DNA of 64,000 nt from Aurelia coerulea (lineage: Eukaryota; Cnidaria; Scyphozoa; Semaeostomeae; Ulmaridae): the NCBI GenBank assembly GCA_039566865.1, contig CM076959.1, positions 3,331,501-3,395,500 on the forward strand, read 5' to 3'. Shown here in pieces: positions 33,339 through 44,087 of the stretch. Every line of letters begins with the position of its first letter. Positions within the stretch are counted from its first letter, which is position 1. The notes beneath the pieces are model-generated. The model saw only the letters and a program-made list of their open reading frames with translations, was not told the DNA's origin and searched no databases. A program made the translations under genes and the position numbers.

Positions 33339-35012
33339 GCATATGAGTCAAATCTTTCAATAGGGCACAGGGAAACCCGCAAATCTTCCAATTTCACGCT
33401 TATAAGCCAATGATATCGTTGTATTCCGATCACATGACTGAAAATAAGGCTTTCGAGATAAATTTTCGAGTACCTTCACGAAAATAAAAATGGATATTCG
33501 AGTAATAAAGATACAGAGCTGGTTTTACCACGAATCGATTCGAGAGGCCTCACTCCACATTTGTTTTTCTGCATTTGGTTAAAATCTCGTCAGAGATCGG
33601 CGTTACATCGAATTTCATTCCTTCGAAAATTGGCCTATGTTCAAGAATTCTTCAGGAACGCTACAAATAAGATATAGCTTTCAAAATTTCACAGGTTACG
33701 TGAATTATGTCCAGGAATAACATGAAAATATTTGTTTGTGTGATTTTCGGAAATCCTAGACGAATTAAAGCTATTTGCTGCGAAGAAAGCTAATGGGCCT
33801 ACCTTCACCTGCAGCAAAATCCCAGTAATCGGCATTAAATCACTCTTTTTCGCAATAATAACCAGCGGATACATTAACGAATAACTTCACCACAAATCCA
33901 ATTTCTTTCCACCATTTTATCATCGATAATTTCGATAAAATGTGACAAGACTTTACAGCCTCTGCAGCAAACCGTCCAACTACCGTCGATTCAAAGTTTT
34001 CTTGTTGCAAACACCAGGAAAGCTTGCATAAAACAAAAGGTTGTGCAAGGCTCAGGTCTCCCATATGACACAGCAAATTGTTACATTTGATAATAGATTG
34101 TACACCTTCGAGAATAGATTGCAGGGGAAATTTCTTTACACAAATTATGCACTTCTCCGATGTGACAAAGGAATTTGCAATCTTTGAAAAATGTTTTAAT
34201 TTTTCTTTATTTTGCAACGATAGAATGCCTCCAGGAGTGTGCAGTCTATTCTCAAAGGTGTCATTTTGCTGTGTCATATGGGAGACCTAAGTCTTGCAAA
34301 ACATTTTGTTTTATGAAGTCTTGCAAGACTTCCAACGTGTTTGCAACAAGAAAACTTTGAATCGACGGTAGTTGGACGGTTTGCTGCAGAGGCTGTAATG
34401 TCTTGTCACATTTCATCGAAATTATCGATGATAGAATGGTGAAAAGAAATTTGATTTGTGGTGAAGTTATTCGTTAATGTATCCGCAGGTTATTATTGCG
34501 AAAAAGAGTGATTTAATGCCGATTACTTGGATTTTGCTGCGGGTGAAGGTAGGCCCATTAACTTTCTTCGCAGAAAATAGCTTTAATTCGTCTACGATTT
34601 CCGAAAATCACACAAACAAATATTTTCGTGTTATTCCTGGACATAATTCACGTAACATGTGAAATTTTGAAAGCTATATCTTATTTGTAGCGTTCCTGAA
34701 GAATTCTTGAACATAGGCCAATTTTCGAAGGAATGAAATTCGATGTAACGCCGATCTCTGACGAGATTTTAACCAAATGCAGAAAAACAAATGTGGAGTG
34801 AGGCCTCTCGAATCGATTCGTGGTAAAACCAGCTCTGTATCTTTATTACTCGAATATCCATTTTTATTTTCGTGAAGGTACTCGAAAATTTATCTCGAAA
34901 GCCTTATTTTCAGTCATGTGATCGGAATACAACGATATCATTGGCTTATAAGCGTGAAATTGGAAGATTTGCGGGTTTCCCTGTGCCCTATTGAAAGATT
35001 TGACTCATATGC
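33339..35012. mobile_element. Large palindromic element with an 11-bp TSD
   Basis: A 1,674-bp element is almost entirely one inverted repeat centred near 34180. It begins GCATATGAGTCAAATC and ends with the reverse complement, flanked by the perfect duplication TGATTTTTGGA at 33328-33338 and 35013-35023. Outer arms of ~680 bp (33339-34015 against 34347-35012) are highly similar, and inner blocks such as GGTCTCCCATATGACACAGC pair again nearer the centre. The terminal ~130 bp resemble the TIRs of the 52935-62903 element (ATGAG..TCAAATC ends, GGTACT.GAAA, ATCTCGAA). It is non-coding; mirrored small frames in the arms are shadows of the palindrome. Confidence 0.9.
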
Positions 35013-35436
35013 TGATTTTTGGAAGCAATGCTTTTTCTGCTGTTCAGAATTTTCCTGGTTTTCCTGGTATTTTTTTGGCTCTGACTGGCACAGCCCTGTA
35101 TCATGGTAAAATAAGTAAAGCAGTGAAGCTGATGACATAGGTTTAAGTTAGTTGGTATTTACTAGTCGGTACTTTTTAGCAGAAACTACACCTGTAGTCA
35201 ACGGTGAATAAAACGCTTGTTATAAAAACAAAAAACTGTGTGATATCGCTGAAACTTTTTGATTTAAAATTCAGTATAAACTATATAGGTCAGCCGAGAA
35301 GTTATAGCAAAGCGTTGAATTATTTGAAGTGTCATTCATTATTTATTTAAAGTGTCTATCATTATTATTATCGTCATCATTATAAAAAGAAAACTGTCAT
35401 TCAGCAAAAGGTTTCGATTAAAATCTTCATCAGTTG

Positions 35437-35468
<32 letters not shown>

Positions 35469-35534
35469 GATGATTGTTGTTATTATTAAGTAGCCCCGGG
35501 GGTTGTTTAACAACTGTGGTTGCAGATGTATATA
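35013..35534. repeat. Spacer with (ATT)n microsatellites
   Basis: ATT/TTA runs at 35357-35371 and 35437-35490, possibly LINE tails like the one at 27757-27787. No gene seen. Confidence 0.6.
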
Positions 35535-36252
35535 CCGGGTGAGTCAGAAAAAACGTGGGGTGTTTGGCAGACTGTGACGTCGCATTTAGCCACCCGACCG
35601 TTGTGAACTAAATTATTCCGTGCAGCCATAAATCTGACTTAGATCATAAACTTTTCCCCATCGAAATCGGTCATGTGATTCATTATTTAAAAAAGATTTT
35701 CTTCCTAAAATTTTGTATGGGAGTTTTGCAAACTTTTAACCAAGCCTATTCAGCATTTTAGCCTTGCCAAAGCTGCAGGTGCACGTGGTATTATCTGGGG
35801 AGCATGAAACAGTTCGGAAATAGTGTTTTCTCCCCTGGGATGCCATGTCACGTCATAACTTGTCCTGTGAAGAGAATATGTTCGAGAGACAGTAAAAATG
35901 CACGCTTCTTTGTGTTGTAAAGAGATTTATTTCAACAAGATCAACGAGATGTTTCATGACAAACCTATTGCATTCTCCCCTGATAATATCACGTGTACCT
36001 GCAGCTTTTGCAAGGGTAAAATGCTGAAGGGGCTCTCTCAAAGATTTCATAAGTTTGCAAAACTCCCATGCAACGTCTTACGTAGAAAATATTTTCTGAT
36101 TAATACATCAAGTGACCGATTTCGATGGGGAAGGGCTTATGATATTAGTTAGACCTCTGGCTGCAAGAAAATATTTAGTTCGCTACGATTGGATTGCTGT
36201 ACGTGACGTCACAATCCGCCAAACACCCCACGTTTTTTTCTGACTCACCCGG
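35535..36252. mobile_element. TA-flanked MITE, GGGTGAGTCAG family
   Basis: The left end is CCGGGTGAGTCAGAAAAAAC. The right end is the inverted copy, with TA at 35533-35534 and 36253-36254. TIR similarity extends through GTGGGGTGTTTGGC and beyond. It is 718 bp, non-coding, and related at the tips to 9005-9631. It lies immediately before a LINE coding fragment. Confidence 0.85.
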
Positions 36253-36254
36253 TA

Positions 36255-36618
36255 GATTGATAAATCATAAATCATATTGGACCTTATTCAACAGACTTCT
36301 CAATAAAAAGAAAGTTTCTAACATACCCCCTCTTATTGAAAATGGCTTATTTATTACCAATGTAGAAGCTAAAGCAAATATTTTCAATGAGTTCTTTGTT
36401 GCTCAATGCAGGGAGATAGAAACTGGTAGTACTATCCCTACATTTATTCCGCAGTTTCCATCACCCTTATTCAATATAGATATAAACAGGGAAAAGGTAC
36501 TTCGAATCATTCGTTCTCTAGATTCTAAAAAGGCACATGGATGTGACGGAATTTCTGTTGCCATGATCAAAATATGTGACCATTCGATAGTAGATCCTCT
36601 GTGTTGCATTTTTGAACA
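36255..36618 (+). pseudogene. LINE ORF2 fragment (start of RT domain)
   Basis: The open frame reads INHKSYWTLFNRLLNKKK, then NEFFVAQC and ISVAMIKICDHSIVDPL. This matches the linker and first RT block of non-LTR reverse transcriptases (the usual K..G.DGIS.-type motif appears as KAHGCDGIS). It is cut off after CCIFEQS by the repeat array starting near 36618, where a LINE would continue into the next RT block. Upstream it abuts the MITE at 35535-36252. No endonuclease part is seen. Confidence 0.75.
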
Positions 36619-37540
36619 AAGTGGCCTACAAAAGGCAAACTAAACGCAAATTCAGTTGAGGTTGTTGTGTTTAGAAGAGTCTTTCTTATTCAATGTAAGC
36701 ATTCAAGCCTCAACAGTTAACAAAAAGCCTTCTTATGGACCGTTTGTTGATTTTTCGCAAATTACAAAATACCATCAACTTTTTGTATTTTGCGAAAAAT
36801 ATCCAAATTGGCCTATAAACGGTAACTAAACGCAAATTCAGTTGAGGTTATTGTGTTTAGAAGAGTCTTTCTTATTTAGTGTTTAAGCATTCAAGCCTCA
36901 AAAGATAACAAAAAGACTTCTTATGGACCATTTGTTGATTTTTCGCAAATTACAAAATACCATCAACTTTTTGTAATTTGCGAAAAATATCCAAATTGGC
37001 CTATAAACGGTAACTAAACGCAAATTCAGTTGAGGTTATTGTGTTTAGAAGAGTCTTTCTTATTTAGTGTAAGCATTCAAGCCTCAAAAGATAACAAAAA
37101 GACTTCTTTTGGACCGTTTGTTGATTTTTCGCAAATTACAAATACCATCACATTTTTATAATTTGCGAAAAATATCCAAAGCTGGCCTATAAACACAAAT
37201 TCAGTTGAATTTATGGTGTTTAAAAGAGTCTTTCTTATATAGTCATTCAAGGCATTCAAAAGACAAAAACCTTTCCCCAAGGGGGCTTGCGGATTTGGCC
37301 AATTTTTAGCCCTTGCTTTTCGGGTTTTACGTTTAAATCGTAACAGACGGTCCATAAGAAGGCTTTTTGTTATCTTTAAATGCCTTGAATGCTTACACTA
37401 AATAAGAAAGACTCTTCTAAACACAGTAACCTCGACTGAATTTGCGTTTAGTTACCGTTTATAGGCCACTTTGGATATTTTTCTAAAATTACAAAAACTT
37501 GATGGTATTTTCTATTGCGAAAACATTTACAATTGCCCAT
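36619..37540. repeat. Inverted tandem array (~185-bp unit)
   Basis: About three direct units (AACTAAACGCAAATTCAG, AGAAGAGTCTTTCTTAT, GGACC.TTTGTTGATTTTTCG) lie at 36640-37200. One or more inverted copies follow at about 37340-37530 (CTGAATTTGCGTTTAGTTAC). The units contain a short palindrome around ACAAAATACCATCAACTTTTTGTA. Together this is another foldback-like layout. I could not fix the borders or a duplication. Confidence 0.75.
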
Positions 37541-37974
37541 CCTGAGGTCTTATAACAACATGTTGAGGTTTATAGCCGTGGATTTGGCTTCAAAGGTGAT
37601 CATTACTGGCAAATGCGGACTTTGAACAAGCAATTGATTATGTTTTGGATCTCCATTGGAATCAGAACAGATTTAGGCCATGGCCATGGAGCATGCATGG
37701 ACGACAGCAGCAAAGCAAGACAAGACCAGGTGGTTGTGTAACCTTGTTCCCGTTGTCCTTGGCTATTTTGTTTTGATCATTTACGAGAAAGAAACGTTAC
37801 TTTGTCGATTTAACAGGAATGTAAGAATTTTCGCATTTTACAATTTCAAGCACCTGTTTTGTATTTTGCGAATTTGCGCATGATGCGAAAATTTTTGCAA
37901 ATTACAATAAGCCACCATAGCGTGCTTACCCTTGCTGTGCAATGTCAGTACATTGTTTCTTTATATGTTAGAAT
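37541..37974. other. No confident gene
   Basis: A short stretch around 37620 reads as protein-like text in one frame (DFEQAIDYVLDLHWNQNRF), but with no splice context or known motif. Words from the preceding array (TTTTGCGAA) recur near 37830-37900. Confidence 0.3.
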
Positions 37975-38118
37975 TAAAGAACGCCTGTCAACCAGCATCC
38001 TTTGCGGTCGTGCTTTGCTGAGCACTGCTATGTATGATGCCATATGAAAATGGCTGCCGCAGTCAAAAGGCAAAATGTGATGTGCGCAAAGGATGCTGGT
38101 TGACCAGCGTTCTTTAAA
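37975..38118. mobile_element. Short MITE with 30-bp TIRs
   Basis: The left end is AAAGAACGCCTGTCAACCAG and the right end pairs with it, enclosing about 80 bases. TTAA-like A/T bases flank both sides. No coding. Confidence 0.7.
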
Positions 38119-38129
38119 AAACTGAGAGC

Positions 38130-38620
38130 AACAAAATTTAATTGGTCTAGCCAAGGGTACAATTTTCGTAAAAATTAGTCTAACCAACGGTACCATTTTC
38201 AATATGCTCGCGGCAGACCCCTACCCAAAAATTGGCAAATAACCCCCCCCCCCCGTGATGGAGAGTTTATAACTTTTCCACCACTCCCCTCTGAAAGCAA
38301 AAGATTTCTGACCAGTTGATCATGCAGACTGAGAATGTTGCATCCAGCAGACAATCGGAACATTCAACATGCTATCAGGAAAAGTGCAATTAATAATACA
38401 AAACAAGCTGTGCCAAATATGATGTCATGACCGTTCGCTAGACCAATATTGTCAAAAATGATACCCTTGGCTAGACCGTTGCTGGCCAAAATTGCAAAAA
38501 AGTATACCCTTGGCTAGACTAGAAGTCCGAAAAAGTATACCCTTGCTTGCGGCACATCCCCAGGTACCTTTATTATGGAAGAACCCCCCCCCTCCCCCGT
38601 GCATATGGGTCTGCTTTTAA
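38130..38620. repeat. CTTGGCTAGAC / CCCCCCGTG dispersed repeat, copy 1
   Basis: Contains repeated phrases GTATACCCTTGGCTAGAC and AAAAGTATACCC and ends in C runs followed by CGTG. A close copy lies at 45550-45710. An internal near-repeat of the same phrases in inverted form lies at 38140-38270. Confidence 0.65.
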
Positions 38621-39407
38621 CCATAATTCTGCTAGATGGGTAGTTTTTTGAGAATTTTCTTAGCATGTGTCCCATAATGATAATCCGCACCAAAAAACTG
38701 AAATTCTCCTTTGTATTTTCCTTGAAATTCATACACATGGGTCAGAAATTTCCTGATATTCAGGCAAATGGATTTTGACTTCTTAAACATTCAATATTCT
38801 TTCATACAAATGGCTCCTTTTCTCAAAGTCCAGATGCATTTCGAACCCATTCACAATGAAGTCCCCCCCCCAGGGAATAAATGGTTCCTTCAATATAACA
38901 CCTATACTGTTCTCCAGCAATGTCAAAATTAAGCACAGTTTGAAAGGGAAGGGGGGGAAGGGTTCTAGTGTCTAAATTTTTCTCTATCTACAGTGTAACA
39001 CTAACACAAAGCCATCAACCCTTTTCAGAAATGTAGCAAAAATTTGAATATGACATCAGAGCCCCTTTAAAATATTACTTGAGTTTAAACACTTTCGCTG
39101 CCATGTTTGTATTGGTTCCCAGTTGAAACTTTGTTTATATTTCTAGTTGTTGCGGAGCGCATGCGCAGAAACTTTAAAGACGAGTTCTAGCATTCCGATG
39201 GATGGATGGACGGACCGTGGACAGTGGAGTATCAAAGCCAGCGGACATTCCGGTGACTCACCGATTCTTGTGATTGTGATAAAGAACAGCAAGTAATTTA
39301 TCACTTTAGGCCAATATCATCGTCTGCTGAATAATAGAAGCCAACAAACCGGAAACTATAGAACAGATCTCAAAGAATGCAGTCAAGACTTTTCTCCAGA
39401 TCTACAA
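38621..39407. other. No gene seen
   Basis: G- or C-run repeats (38867 and 38950) and unassigned DNA. Confidence 0.4.
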
Positions 39408-39787
39408 GTTTTTTTTATAAGAAACTGGTTTATAAGAAACTAGTACTACGATGACCACAAATTTAAGAAACTCTAGTACTACGCTCAAGAACAGTTAAGA
39501 AACTCTAAAACTTTATTTCTGTCTGTCTCTCTTATTCTATGTCTCTCTAACAAAGGTACATTCGTCCTTTCTTGATGTGCATGGATTCTTCTTGATGACA
39601 ATGTCAATGCAAAATGGAAGCCCTTTCTCGAGAAGAAGGCTCAACTTCGAAAAATACCGCAATTTTAGGCCCCAAAAAAATAAGAAACTAATTAAGAAAC
39701 TTTTACTACTAAAACACCGAAATTTTCATGCGAAATTAAGAAACTGTTAGTGCTAAGTGCTGATCCAAGTTTCTTATAAAAAAAACG
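39408..39787. mobile_element. MITE with GTTTTTTTTATAAGAAACT ends
   Basis: The left end is GTTTTTTTTATAAGAAAC and the right end is GTTTCTTATAAAAAAAAC, about 380 bp apart. The right ~220 bp match 3165-3395. AAGAAACT words recur throughout, and also inside the foldback element at 5291-7950. Confidence 0.7.
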
Positions 39788-40189
39788 TGTATTGAAACAC
39801 CCATTGTTAACAGACCATGCCATTGCTAATCAAGTTCAAAATCTAACTACAGCTAGAAAACAAAAGGGTACACTTGGGCAGACAAAGGTGTAAACAATAC
39901 ATTGCAATGTGATTTCATTCTGCATTCTGTATGGTCTGAGGATGTGATCAAAATTTTTTTTTTATTTTTTATAAATCTTCTAAACATACATGTACTGGGT
40001 GTCCCAAAATGATGTATTATTGTTTGATTGCTTACATGTCCATAACCAATGAACCGATTTTCAAAAGCTTTCTTTTATTTAATTGCCTAAAGGCTAAATT
40101 GCAGTTTAAGATGTTGGTTATCGTTTTGCCACTGCATTTTCATGTCGAAAAGAAGATGGATAAACTTGCTCAAATTCAAGCCTTAGATA

Positions 40190-43100
40190 GGTAAGGCCGA
40201 AAAGTCGGAGATGTCGGAGATGTCGGAGATGTTGGAGTAATTTCTCAAACTTTTTCATCTCTGACTTTTCGTTTTTCCCCTATATGCTACAAACGAAAAG
40301 TCGGAGATGTCGGAGCAGGGATTTTTCTCCCTTAATTCAGTAAATTCTGATTGTAAAATGCCCTTCTTCTAAGGTAGTTTCCCACGCTTTGTAGCAGTGT
40401 TGTTAGAAAATAGCCTCGGAGATTTTCCTCCGACTTTTCGTTTTTCCCCTATATGCAAAAAACGAAAAGTCGGAGATGTCGGGGCAGGGCTTTTTCTCCC
40501 TTAAAATCTGTAAATTCTGATTGTAAAATGCCCTTCTTCTAAGGTAGTTTCCCACGCTTTGTAGCAGTGTTGTTAGAAAATAGCCTCGGAGATTTTCCTC
40601 CGACTTTTCGTTTTTCACCTATATGCAAAAAAAACGAAAAGTCAGAGATGTCGGAGAAGGGATTCTGACTGTAAAATGCCCTTCTTCTAAGGCAGTTTTT
40701 TATCCTCGATTGCATTTAAGCTCTAAGGGACAGGGCAAAATTTATTACATTACATGGCCGGTGGAGAACAGAAATTCTTCCAAAAAGAACTGCTCGTCCT
40801 GTATGAAACTATTGCCAAAAAACCAACTGCCCCGTCACCCTTTCCTTAAAAAATGTATCTGCCCTGTATTCATGAACAACAAATGTTGTATCGTACGACC
40901 GATGAATTAGCCTAAGACCATAACATAATCAATTCTTGCCTTTACGAGACTTTGTAAACGAAGAAATCGACTTTGAAGATGAAGAGAAATGACTAATGAA
41001 TCGTTCTTGCAAGTAACTGACAAGGACATTTTTCGTCATTTTTATACACATCCTTCCAAGCATTTCTCAACTTGCATGATCCACAATTTTGGCCTCAAAA
41101 TTAGCCATTTCATATTTCAAACTTCATCTTGAGCTTATAAAAAGGTACTGCCCCGTTCATATTTGCTTTGTAAAAAGTTTTGACCCAGTTCTGTACAAGC
41201 TAAAAAAAGTAGTTACCCCGTTACGTTTTGCACCGGCCATGTTATAAAATAAACTTTGCACTGTCCCTAAAGGTTGGAAGGAAGGAAGGAAGGAAGGAAG
41301 GAAGGGGGCTTCGGGAGAGGGGTGCTAGAACCCGCAAACCCGGACAAAAATTAGAAAAAACCCGGGAGGAAAAATTTCAAAACCCGGAACACCACTTCTG
41401 AACAAAAAGTTCCGATTTTCGTCAGTAATCTTACTGTAATCTTCGATGATTATATCATACATTTTCGTTTTAACGGACACTCTGTACATCGTATATAAAT
41501 ATACAGAAGGACACTGGGAAACTGCCGGGAAACTGCCTCAGAAGAAAAGCATTATACAATCAGAATTCACTGATTTAAAGGGAGAAAGATCCCTGCTCCG
41601 ACATCTCCGACTTTTCGTTTATTGCATATAGGGGAAAAACGAAAAGTCGGAGGAAAATCTCCGAGGCTATTTTCTAACAACACTGCTACAAACCGTGGGA
41701 AACTACCTTAGAAGAAGGGCATTTTACAATCAGAATTTACAGATTTAAAGGCAGAAAAATCCCTGCTCCGACATCTCCGACTCTTCGTTTATTGCATATA
41801 GGGGAAAAACGAAAAGTCGGAGGAAAATCTCCGAGGCTATTTTCTAACAACACTGCTACAAAGCGTGGGAAACTGCCTTAGAAGAAGGGCATTTTACAAT
41901 CAGAATTTACTGAATTAAGGGAGAAAAATCCCTGCTCCGACATCTCCGACTTTTCGTTTTTTGCATATAGGGGAAAAACGAAAAGTCGGAGGAAAATCTC
42001 CGAGGCTATTTTCTAACAACACTGCTACAGAGCGTGGGAAACTACCTTAGAAGAAGGGCGTTTTACAATCAGAATTTACTGAATTAAGGGAGAAAAATCC
42101 CTGCTCCGACATCTCCGACTTTTCGTTTTTTGCATATAGGGGAAAAACGAAAAGTCGGAGGAAAATCTCCGAGGCTATTTTCTAACAACACTGCTACAAA
42201 GCGTGGGAAACTGCCTTAGAAGAAGGGCATTTTACAATCAGAATTTACTGAATTAAGGGAGAAAAATCCCTGCTCCTACATCTCCGACTTTTCGTTTTTT
42301 GCATATAGGGGAAAAACGAAAAGTCGGAGGAAAATCTCCGAGGCTATTTTCTAACAACACTGCTACAAAGCGTGGGAAACTGCCTTAGAAGAAGGGCATT
42401 TTACAATCAGAATTTACTGAATTAAGGGAGAAAAATCCCTGCACCGACATCTCCGACTTTTCGTTTTTTGCATATAGGGGAAAAACGAAAAGTCGGAGGA
42501 AAATCTCCGAGGCTATTTTCTAACAACACTGCTACAAAGCGTGGGAAACTACCTTAGAAGAAGGGCATTTTACAATCAGAATTTACTGAATTAAGGGAGA
42601 AAAATCCCTGCTCCGACATCTCCGACTTTTCGTTTTTTGCATATAGGGGAAAAACGAAAAGTCGGAGGAAAATCTCCGAGGCTATTTTCTAACAACACTG
42701 CTACAAAGCGTGGGAAACTGCCTTAGAAGAAGGGCATTTTACAATCAGAATTTACTGAATTAAGGGAGAAAAATCCCTGCTCGACATCTCCGACTTTTCG
42801 TTTTTTGCATATAGGGGAAAAACGAAAAGTCGGAGGAAAATCTCCGAGGCTATTTTCTAACAACACTGCTACAAAGCGTGGGAAACTGCCTTAGAAGAAG
42901 GGCATTTTACAATCAGAATTTACTGAATTAAGGGAGAAAAATCCCTGCTCCGACATCTCCGACTTTTCGTTTTTTGCATATAGGGGAAAAACGAAAAGTC
43001 GGAGGAAAATCTCCGAGGCTATTTTCTAACAACACTGCTACAAAGCGTGGGAAACTACCTTAGAAGAAGGGCATTTTACAATCAGAATTTACTGAATTAA

Positions 43101-43580
43101 GGGAGAAAAATCCCTGCTCCGACATCTCCGACTTTTCGCTTTTTGCATATAGGGGAAAAACGAAAAGTCGGAGGAAAATCTCCGAGGCTATTTTCTAACA
43201 ACACTGCTACAAAGCGTGGGAAACTGCCTTAGAAGAAGGGGATTTTACAATCAGAATTTACTGAATTAAGGGAGAAAAATCCCTGCTCCGACATCTCCGA
43301 CTTTTCGTTTTTTGCATATAGGGGAAAAACGAAAAGTCGGAGGAAAATCTCCGAGGCTATTTTCTAACAACACTGCTACAAAGCGTGGGAAACTGCCTTA
43401 GAAGAAGGGCATTTTACAATCAGAATTTACTGAATTAAGGGAGAAAAATCCCTGCTCCGACATCTCCGACTTTTCGTTTATAGCATATACGGGAAAAACG
43501 AAAAGTCAGAGATGAAAAAGTTTGAGAAATTACTCCAACATCTCCGACATCTCCGACATCTCCGACTTTTCGGCCTTACC
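40190..43580. mobile_element. Foldback element built from a 169-bp satellite, 10-bp TSD
   Basis: The element starts GGTAAGGCCGAAAAGTCGG and ends with the reverse complement, flanked by the perfect repeat GCCTTAGATA at 40180-40189 and 43581-43590. The left arm (about 40198-40680) has roughly 2.5 inverted satellite units. The right arm (about 41500-43566) has 12. The spacer between them (about 40680-41500) includes a GGAA microsatellite at 41276-41306 and no gene. Outermost in both arms is a run of GTCGGAGAT repeats. It lies inside the GTGTCCC MITE. Strongly unequal arms imply expansion on one side after insertion. Confidence 0.92.
41500..43500 (-). repeat. 169-bp tandem satellite, 12 units, each with a hairpin
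   Basis: The phrase CCCTGCTCCGACATCTCCGA recurs (with minor variants) at 41591, 41761, 41930, 42099, 42268, 42437, 42606, 42775, 42943, 43112, 43281 and 43450, a period of 168-170 bases. Units are nearly identical. Each contains CTCCGACTTTTCGTTTTT and its exact reverse complement separated by about 12 bases, an 18-bp stem. Inverted units occur at 40210-40680. Confidence 0.95.
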
Positions 43581-44087
43581 GCCTTAGATAGCATGAGAAA
43601 GAAATGGCCTATCTTTCCAGTTAAAATTTTAGATGTGATACAAAATGCTTAACTCCTATTCGTATTCTCTGAACTCAGTATTAACTGAATTTGTTATGCT
43701 CTGAACGACATATATTCTCTGAACGACATATGAGTTCAGCCTTTTACATCACATCTAAAATATTGACTTGGAAAGTAGGCCGTTTCTTTTTCATCCTATC
43801 TAAGACTTGAATTTGAGCAGCTTTATCGATCTTCTTTTCGACATGAAGACATCGGCCTAACCCACAACCAACATCCTCGAATGCAATTTAGCCTTTCAGC
43901 AATCGGATAAAATAAAGTTTTTGAAAACCGGTTCATCGGTTATGGACATATAAGCAATCAAACGATAATACATCATTTTGGGACACCCGGTATATAAAGG
44001 TAAAAACCTACTAACAAAGTTTAAGAAGAGTAACAAAACAAAACGAGCACAATAGAAACAAATCAAATACTGTTAAAGGTAACTAAT

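Larger units (their letters stand above)
39995..43990. mobile_element. TA-flanked MITE, GTGTCCC family, copy 2 (host of a nested element)
   Basis: The left end is CTGGGTGTCCCAAAATGATG. The right end is its inverted copy, with TA at 39993-39994 and 43991-43992. TIR similarity covers well over 60 bases. Without the nested 3,391-bp element and its duplication this MITE would be about 595 bp, close to its relatives at 15491-16193 and 48406-49383. Confidence 0.85.

Noticed and set aside
34477..34662. A 61-codon frame present in both arms of the palindrome (also 33689-33874)
   Set aside because: A mirror-image consequence of the palindrome, with no protein signal.
41500..43500. A regular repeat array that could be mistaken for a CRISPR
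   Set aside because: The units are contiguous 169-bp satellites with no distinct spacers, and the genome is eukaryotic with LINEs and introns.
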